Positions 6,912 to 10,527 of a stretch of 10,527 nucleotides of DNA are shown here, in pieces (the stretch's first letter is position 1; each line of letters opens with the position of its first letter). The DNA comes from Enterospora canceri (lineage: Eukaryota; Microsporidia; Enterocytozoonidae): NCBI GenBank assembly GCA_002087915.1, contig LWDP01000061.1, positions 1 through 10,527 on the forward strand, written 5' to 3'. A program made the position numbers and the translations under genes. The notes beneath the pieces were generated by a model that was not told where the DNA came from, did no database searches, and worked only from the letters and a program-made list of their open reading frames with translations.

Positions 6912-7310
6912 GACCAGGTGAATTTCAAAGCAAAAGTATCCTAGCAAATAGGGCAGAATATGAAATATATCAGGGCAACCTGACTACAATAATGACTATT
7001 AAGGCATATCCTGATATTCTTCTCCACAAATTCAGTACACCCATTAGTTATCTAATAATTAGATTGTTTAATTATCCCAGACCTTAATTTCATCCATTTC
7101 ATTACAATTATGCTACTTGTAGATTAGTATACGTTTTAATTCTATTGAATGGTGTCACATATAATGTCATAATTAATCAACAATACTAGAACCTACTTTA
7201 TTTTACTCCACTAATAGATACTATTATTCCCTAAGTCCAATAATTGCTATGCAACAACAAACAATCTAAGACCAAAGCATCCAATTGTTTTCAGACAGGT
7301 TTAATTACTA
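6912..7310. other. Divergent intergenic region, about 400 bp
   Basis: This stretch separates the divergent starts at 6902 (minus) and 7326 (plus) and is the largest gap between protein genes in the window. It is AT-rich with stops in all frames. A 15-bp inverted repeat (ATCTAAT-A-ATTAGAT) lies at 7050-7064. I see no tRNA, no small-RNA structure and no transposon ends. It presumably contains two divergent promoters. Confidence 0.5.
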
Positions 7311-7322
7311 TTTTTTACACCC
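7311..7322 (+). promoter_or_regulatory. CCC-like start signal (TTTTTTACACCC)
   Basis: T-run and ACACCC three bases before the ATG at 7326, supporting that start. A near-identical stretch lies at 10298-10313 before the transposase-like gene (CACCCTTTATGTTTAG here, CACCCTTTATATTTAG there). Confidence 0.6.
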
Positions 7323-7325
7323 TTT

Positions 7326-8486
7326 ATGTTTAGCTTAGAAAAAGATGAAAAAGATAAATCAGGGGAAATAGAAAAGAGTAAAGAAGCAACTGCTGTGGCA
7401 GGTTTACTATCCCTGGAAAAAGAGACAGATGGGCCAAACAAAACAAATTCGGTCCATGGAATAGCCACAGGCACAATCATAGTAAAAGAAAAAGATGATT
7501 CTGATGTGATTATTGAAAATGAATCAGCTGAATTTTCAGATAAAAAGGGATCTAGAAGCAACAATGCTCAAAACAAAAATAGCGACTACAGTGAGCTGTT
7601 TTCTGGGAAACCTGTTCAGAATGACTCCAGCAACTACTACAATAAAGATGGCTTCAATGTCAAGGAAGTGTACAAGAAGGGCTTAAGTGCATTTGTTGCT
7701 AAAAATAATTTGGCCAACTTATCAAGTGGACCATTTGGGATATTCAAGTCAAAAATAAAATGCAGTAACACACTGCTTGGAGTAGTAAGGGAGAAGACAC
7801 TCTTCATGTACTTCTTATATCGCAATTTGAGGTGCACGAAGGAGTACGAAGAGTTGTACAGGGCGTATGTGCCTAGACCAGAAAACAAAAGCATAGAAAG
7901 CTATAAAATAGGTGAAATGTATTTAGTAGGAAACAGAACAGGAAATAGGGTGAGAAATAGAGCAGTTTCATTACCAAAATATAGAGACAATCATTTTGCA
8001 TGTGAGAGTGATGAAAACTGTAAGAACATGAAGATCACGGAAAAGAAGGGTGTTACAAGGGGCAGAAAGAGCTGTGCTACCACCAAAAACAGAGCTATCA
8101 AAACGAACAAGCACTATAATCCACCAATAGACAACCAGGATATTAGAAAGTACAAGGGGTGGATTGCAGAGAATGTGCCAAAAATAAGAACAATTTCAGA
8201 GAAGGAACCTGAATACAGAAATGTGCCTTATTTGGTTTGGATTGATTCTATGGTGAACCATTTTATCAAGCGATTCTACAAATCAATGGATTTGGAGGAT
8301 GACGAGATTGAAATTGAAAGAACAGTCTTCCAGCTGGCATTGCGACTGGGTACTGAATGGGGGATGATGGGGATGAATCAGAAACAAGAGTGGCTGAAAA
8401 AGGCCAAGAAGGATGTGAGGAAGTGGATGGATGAGCAGAAGACAGCAAAAGAAAATAATTCAGAAAATGAAGAGAGTGAGAAATAA
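7326..8486 (+). CDS. Unknown protein with possible C-terminal HMG-box-like domain
   Basis: A 386-residue hydrophilic protein. The first 110 residues are low complexity and rich in K, E, S and N. A more ordered segment at about 109-205 (KDGFNVKEVYKKGL...LFMYFLYRNLRCTKEYEELYRAYVP) is unfamiliar. A basic stretch follows (203-265) with NR repeats (GNRTGNRVRNRA) and four scattered cysteines (C226, C232, C250, plus C170 earlier) that do not form a standard finger. Residues 298-372 resemble an HMG box: RNVPYLVWIDSMVNHFIKR for helix one, then LALRLGTEWGMMGMNQKQEWLKKAKKDVRKWMDEQK. The latter has the spacing of the usual LGxxW...K..Y..KAxxDxxRY pattern of helices two and three. If right, it would be a DNA-bending chromatin protein or regulator. 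The start follows TTTTTTACACCC. The stop overlaps AATAAA (8482-8487), and the neighbour is convergent 10 bp away. Confidence 0.7.
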   Translation: MFSLEKDEKDKSGEIEKSKEATAVAGLLSLEKETDGPNKTNSVHGIATGTIIVKEKDDSDVIIENESAEFSDKKGSRSNNAQNKNSDYSELFSGKPVQNDSSNYYNKDGFNVKEVYKKGLSAFVAKNNLANLSSGPFGIFKSKIKCSNTLLGVVREKTLFMYFLYRNLRCTKEYEELYRAYVPRPENKSIESYKIGEMYLVGNRTGNRVRNRAVSLPKYRDNHFACESDENCKNMKITEKKGVTRGRKSCATTKNRAIKTNKHYNPPIDNQDIRKYKGWIAENVPKIRTISEKEPEYRNVPYLVWIDSMVNHFIKRFYKSMDLEDDEIEIERTVFQLALRLGTEWGMMGMNQKQEWLKKAKKDVRKWMDEQKTAKENNSENEESEK

Positions 8487-8487
8487 A
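8482..8487 (+). terminator. Possible polyadenylation signal overlapping a stop codon
   Basis: AATAAA spans the TAA stop of the 7326-8486 gene. With only 10 bp to the convergent neighbour's stop, the transcript must end inside that gene, so 3' ends probably overlap. This is a motif match in AT-rich DNA and is weak alone. Confidence 0.35.
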
Positions 8488-8496
8488 TACATGTTT

Positions 8497-9159
8497 TTAT
8501 TGGGTATTATTTGGATTGGGGCAATATGAACAAGGGCCATGTTTCATATTGGATGCTTTTTTAAGGCGACAATTCATCCTTTCCACTTTATATTTTGTTC
8601 GACTGCTTTTGATTGCACATTTACCAATTTGAAATGCATAGGAGTCAATGTTCTTTCTCAAAGAGACGCATATTTGATTCTGATTATTCAATATCGTGGT
8701 TTTGATCGCATAGAAGTCATTGCTTATTTCACTCGCATTTTTGCGTCTTGAGAAAAAGTTGAATTCAGGCAACATTTTTAGAAATTCACCACTTTCCTCG
8801 TAAATCAATCTGTCAATTCCACTACTAATGGTGAAAATATTGTTTTGTTCATTTTGTATTACTTTCTTCATATTTGATTCGAATTCGTGTATTTTAGTGA
8901 TTATTTCATGTGTGCTTTGCATTATTTTCTTTGATAAAATCATCTCTTGCCTATTTGTCCTAATTCTGTGATCAAATGCATCAATGTGTTGTTCATGCAA
9001 TGTGATTTTTCGCTTGGTTTTTTCAATAGTTTTTCTCATTGTTTCTGTTGTATTTAAATCATTAGATTCGATTATTTTATTCTGCACTGTATTTGATTCA
9101 CCCTCTTGTTCAGGTATTGCACAGTTTACCAGTGTCTTGTAGAGTATCATAAATAACAT
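8497..9159 (-). CDS. Predicted secreted coiled-coil protein with C-terminal CxxC
   Basis: A 220-residue protein that I do not recognise. It begins MLFMILYKTLVNCAIPEQ, a short hydrophobic N-terminus compatible with a signal peptide cleaved near Ala14. After it comes a polar, N/T-rich segment, then a helical, probably coiled-coil body (about 38-105: TETMRKTIEKTKRKITLHEQ...). A second helical part follows (about 110-195), and the tail is basic with C197 and a PCSYCPNP motif (C210, C213). There are no other membrane segments. Secretion or entry into the spore wall or polar-tube route is only suggested by the N-terminus. The ATG at 9159 follows TTTAAATACCCTAAAA on the coding strand. The longer frame from 9264 adds 35 residues coded across this signal and would make the hydrophobic stretch internal. 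It is convergent with the upstream plus-strand gene. Confidence 0.68.
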   Translation of the reverse strand: MLFMILYKTLVNCAIPEQEGESNTVQNKIIESNDLNTTETMRKTIEKTKRKITLHEQHIDAFDHRIRTNRQEMILSKKIMQSTHEIITKIHEFESNMKKVIQNEQNNIFTISSGIDRLIYEESGEFLKMLPEFNFFSRRKNASEISNDFYAIKTTILNNQNQICVSLRKNIDSYAFQIGKCAIKSSRTKYKVERMNCRLKKASNMKHGPCSYCPNPNNTQ

Positions 9160-9164
9160 TTTTA

Positions 9165-9175
9165 GGGTATTTAAA
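9165..9175 (-). promoter_or_regulatory. CCC-like start signal of the secreted coiled-coil gene
   Basis: On the coding strand TTTAAATACCC, five bases before the ATG at 9159. It decides this start and places the hydrophobic stretch at the very N-terminus, as a signal peptide requires. Confidence 0.55.
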
Positions 9176-9334
9176 GCAATGGAAATACTAAGAATGTTGT
9201 TAAATATGTTAATTTGATGATGCTCTGATATTAGTTTATACCTGTATATTAATATTACCAACAATTACCTACCTGAATTATAGTCAATGTTTGATTTGAT
9301 CCATATGATTTAATACAGCATAATATAGATAAAT

Positions 9335-9979
9335 ATGGAAGCAAACAACCCCATGAATCCGTTTGAGAAGAAAGAAAGCAAGAGTAAATCTAAAGGAGAC
9401 AAGCAGAGTGAATCTGATTCAGTGGAAATACAACCAATCTTTCCTACGTTAAAATTCCACGATGATGAAACAAGTCCATTTATGAGTGGTTTACCACAGA
9501 ATCCTTTCGAAAACAACTACAAAAAGTATATAAAGATGTTTGAAATGCTATTTGGTGATAAGGGAACGATGATCAATAGCAAGCAGGATCAAATAAAGAG
9601 TGATGTGATTAAAAAGAAGATAAGGATGGAGAAAGAGCAGATTGAAGCAAGAAATGAAATACTTAAAATGAGAATTGAAGATAGCACCATATCAAAGATC
9701 GAAAAGAGAATGAATAAGATCATCAAATCAAGTAGATTGAAAGCACATAAAATAATTATTATGTATGAGAGTACCTGGGAATTGATTAAACCTGGAAATA
9801 TGAGAATGAAGGAAGCAAGGAATATTACTATTAATACAGTTGTAGATGAAATACGTAGAATAGCAACTGCTTGTTCAATACCAAGCAGAGTATTCTTATA
9901 CAGGCCAAATAGAAGTGGATTTATGATAGAAATATCAAAAGAGAGTGGTAACAAAATCAAAACAAAAGTAATAAAATGA
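9335..9979 (+). CDS. Unknown coiled-coil protein with two NPF motifs
   Basis: A 214-residue protein that I do not recognise. The N-terminal 60 residues are polar and disordered-looking, with two NPFE motifs (8-11 and 56-59). NPF is the known ligand of EH domains in endocytic adaptors, so membrane traffic is a guess from motif only. Residues 60-77 (NYKKYIKMFEMLFGDKG) look like a short amphipathic helix. Residues 85-135 are a basic/acidic coiled coil (DVIKKKIRMEKEQIEARNEI...). The rest (136-214) is a compact-looking part with TWELIKPG and PSRVFLYRPNRSGF. The start is ambiguous. The ATG at 9335 has no CCC signal, while an in-frame ATG at 9353 directly follows AACCCC and fits the local rule, giving 208 residues and still keeping the first NPF. 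AATAAA occurs at 9970-9975 just before the TGA. The divergent partner on the minus strand starts 175 bp away. Confidence 0.68.
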   Translation: MEANNPMNPFEKKESKSKSKGDKQSESDSVEIQPIFPTLKFHDDETSPFMSGLPQNPFENNYKKYIKMFEMLFGDKGTMINSKQDQIKSDVIKKKIRMEKEQIEARNEILKMRIEDSTISKIEKRMNKIIKSSRLKAHKIIIMYESTWELIKPGNMRMKEARNITINTVVDEIRRIATACSIPSRVFLYRPNRSGFMIEISKESGNKIKTKVIK

Positions 9980-10112
9980 TTTACTGTTCAATTAATCACT
10001 GACGGTTATTATTCTGTTACTTTCTGCTTCCTTTATCACCCTTGTTAAATGTGTTATTACATAATCCTTTGCTATTTCCCTGGAACGTGCTTGATTATAC
10101 TTTTTGGATCAA
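9980..10112. other. Short intergenic segment before the repeat array
   Basis: AT-rich with no open frame of note. Ends of a transposon or a target-site duplication may lie here, but I could not identify a boundary. It includes TTTTTGGATCAA just before the first repeat unit; similar GGATCA/AGATCAA text also precedes units four and five. Confidence 0.4.
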
Positions 10113-10273
10113 GTCCCTTTTTTTCCCCATTTCAGTTTAAGGTCCCTTTTTTTCCCCATCGGATTTTAAGGTCCCTTTTTTTCCCCATGGAGTTTTAGAT
10201 CAAGTCCCTTTTTTTCCCCATGGAGTTTTCGGATCATGTCCTTTTTTTTCCCCACGTGGGGAAAAAAAGGGAC
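10113..10273. repeat. Array of five direct 17-bp units plus one inverted copy
   Basis: The unit GTCCCTTTTTTTCCCCA occurs at 10113-10129, 10142-10158, 10171-10187 and 10204-10220. A variant with one C changed to T lies at 10238-10254. Offsets are 29, 29, 33 and 34 bp. An inverted copy, TGGGGAAAAAAAGGGAC, lies at 10257-10273. The spacers are also partly repeated (ATGGAGTTTT twice; TTTAAG or GATCAAG before units). Because the inverted copy is the one nearest the transposase-like gene, these look like terminal or subterminal repeats of that element. That role is inferred from position. Confidence 0.8.
10238..10273. repeat. 36-bp near-perfect palindrome centred on CACGTG
   Basis: Two 18-base arms meet between 10255 and 10256 at CCCCACGTGGGG, with a single mismatch at the eighth T of the left arm. 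As DNA it could extrude a cruciform or mark a head-to-head junction of two element ends; as RNA it would form a strong hairpin. The central hexamer is also an E-box sequence, probably incidental. Confidence 0.8.
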
Positions 10274-10317
10274 CTTAGAAATTTTAAGGTAAAAATCCAC
10301 CCTTTATATTTAGTAGG

Positions 10318-10326
10318 TTTTTACCC
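10318..10326 (+). promoter_or_regulatory. CCC-like start signal of the transposase-like gene
   Basis: TTTTTACCC lies two bases before the ATG at 10329. An in-frame TAG at 10314-10316 rules out a longer N-terminus. About 20 bp upstream, CACCCTTTATATTTAG (10298-10313) looks like a second copy of the same start region with ATA in place of ATG. Confidence 0.6.
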
Positions 10327-10328
10327 TT

Positions 10329-10527
10329 ATGTTTAGCTACTACCAGAATGTGCTGGAACCTGTTATGAATGGGCCTGTTGCGGGTCTCGTGGAGTTCCTC
10401 AGAGTTAGAGGAGTGTTGAAGCGAGTGGTTGCATGTCCAACGTGCTCTGTTGACATGGTATGCAAGCCATACACCCGCAACAAAGATGGAATGGCGTTCA
10501 GGTGCTACAACCATGATTGCAGTGGAT
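10329..10527 (+). CDS. N-terminus of an ISXO2/Merlin-type (IS1595-like) transposase, cut by the window end
   Basis: The first 66 codons are open to the window end. The protein begins MFSYYQNVLEPVMNGPVAGL and then carries a zinc-ribbon-like part, C36-P-T-C39 ... RNKDGMAFRCYNHDC with C59 and C64. The pattern of a CPxC knuckle, about 20 residues, then DGxxxRC(x4)C is the usual N-terminus of the ISXO2-like/Merlin transposases that are common in microsporidian genomes. The DDE catalytic domain would lie beyond the window, so activity cannot be judged. It sits 56 bp downstream of the inverted copy of the repeat array, as expected for a transposase gene just inside a terminal repeat. A host zinc-ribbon protein is the alternative. 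Confidence 0.62.
   Translation, partial: MFSYYQNVLEPVMNGPVAGLVEFLRVRGVLKRVVACPTCSVDMVCKPYTRNKDGMAFRCYNHDCSG

Noticed and set aside
7050..7064. 15-bp inverted repeat in the divergent intergenic region as an operator or terminator
   Set aside because: Seven-base AT-only arms are common by chance in such DNA, and there is no second copy or T-run to support a role.
10113..10273. CRISPR array
   Set aside because: Units of 17 bp with 12-17 bp partly repeated spacers in a eukaryotic context, with no cas genes; the pattern fits transposon-end repeats.
10284..10514. Minus-strand open frame of 76 codons across the right end
   Set aside because: It is antisense to the transposase-like frame, has no CCC-like start signal, no recognisable domain, and runs into the repeat-adjacent DNA.

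Overview
This window looks like a compact eukaryotic genome of microsporidian type. The conserved proteins are eukaryotic (Cdc34-class ubiquitin-conjugating enzyme, EB1/BIM1 microtubule plus-end protein, phosphatidylinositol synthase, HAD pyrimidine 5'-nucleotidase, Pcf11-like zinc-finger protein). No introns are needed, many intergenic gaps are 10-40 bp, and a T-run followed by ACCC sits just before almost every plausible start ATG, as in the CCC-like start signals known from microsporidia. I used that signal to choose starts, which often shortens the longest open frame. I cannot name the species.

Layout. Positions 1-296 are the outer end of a Tc1/mariner-type DNA transposon: two perfect 20-bp direct repeats 170 bp apart, the outer one next to a likely TA target site. 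Two plus-strand genes follow, a HAD-family nucleotidase (384-1154) and a phosphatidylinositol synthase (1190-1786). A block of five minus-strand genes runs from 6902 down to 1804: a large helical protein of unknown function, a Pcf11-like double zinc-finger protein, an EB1/BIM1 homologue, a multi-pass membrane protein of unknown function, and a Cdc34/Ubc7-class E2. A 423-bp divergent intergenic region separates this block from a plus-strand gene with a possible HMG-box (7326-8486). That gene is convergent, with a 10-bp gap, with a small predicted secreted coiled-coil protein on the minus strand (8497-9159). A plus-strand protein with two NPF motifs follows (9335-9979).

The right end (10113-10527) is again mobile DNA. 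Five near-identical 17-bp T7/C4 units repeat every 29-34 bp; the last forms a 36-bp palindrome with one inverted copy. Just beyond starts a transposase-like gene with a four-cysteine zinc-ribbon of the ISXO2/Merlin (IS1595-like) type, cut by the window end.

The housekeeping genes belong to unrelated pathways (nucleotide and lipid metabolism, ubiquitination, microtubule dynamics, probable mRNA 3'-end processing), so the order reflects compaction rather than an operon. The less conserved part (about 6900-10000) holds rapidly evolving proteins and is flanked on the right by the transposon. I see no tRNA, rRNA or CRISPR-like array.
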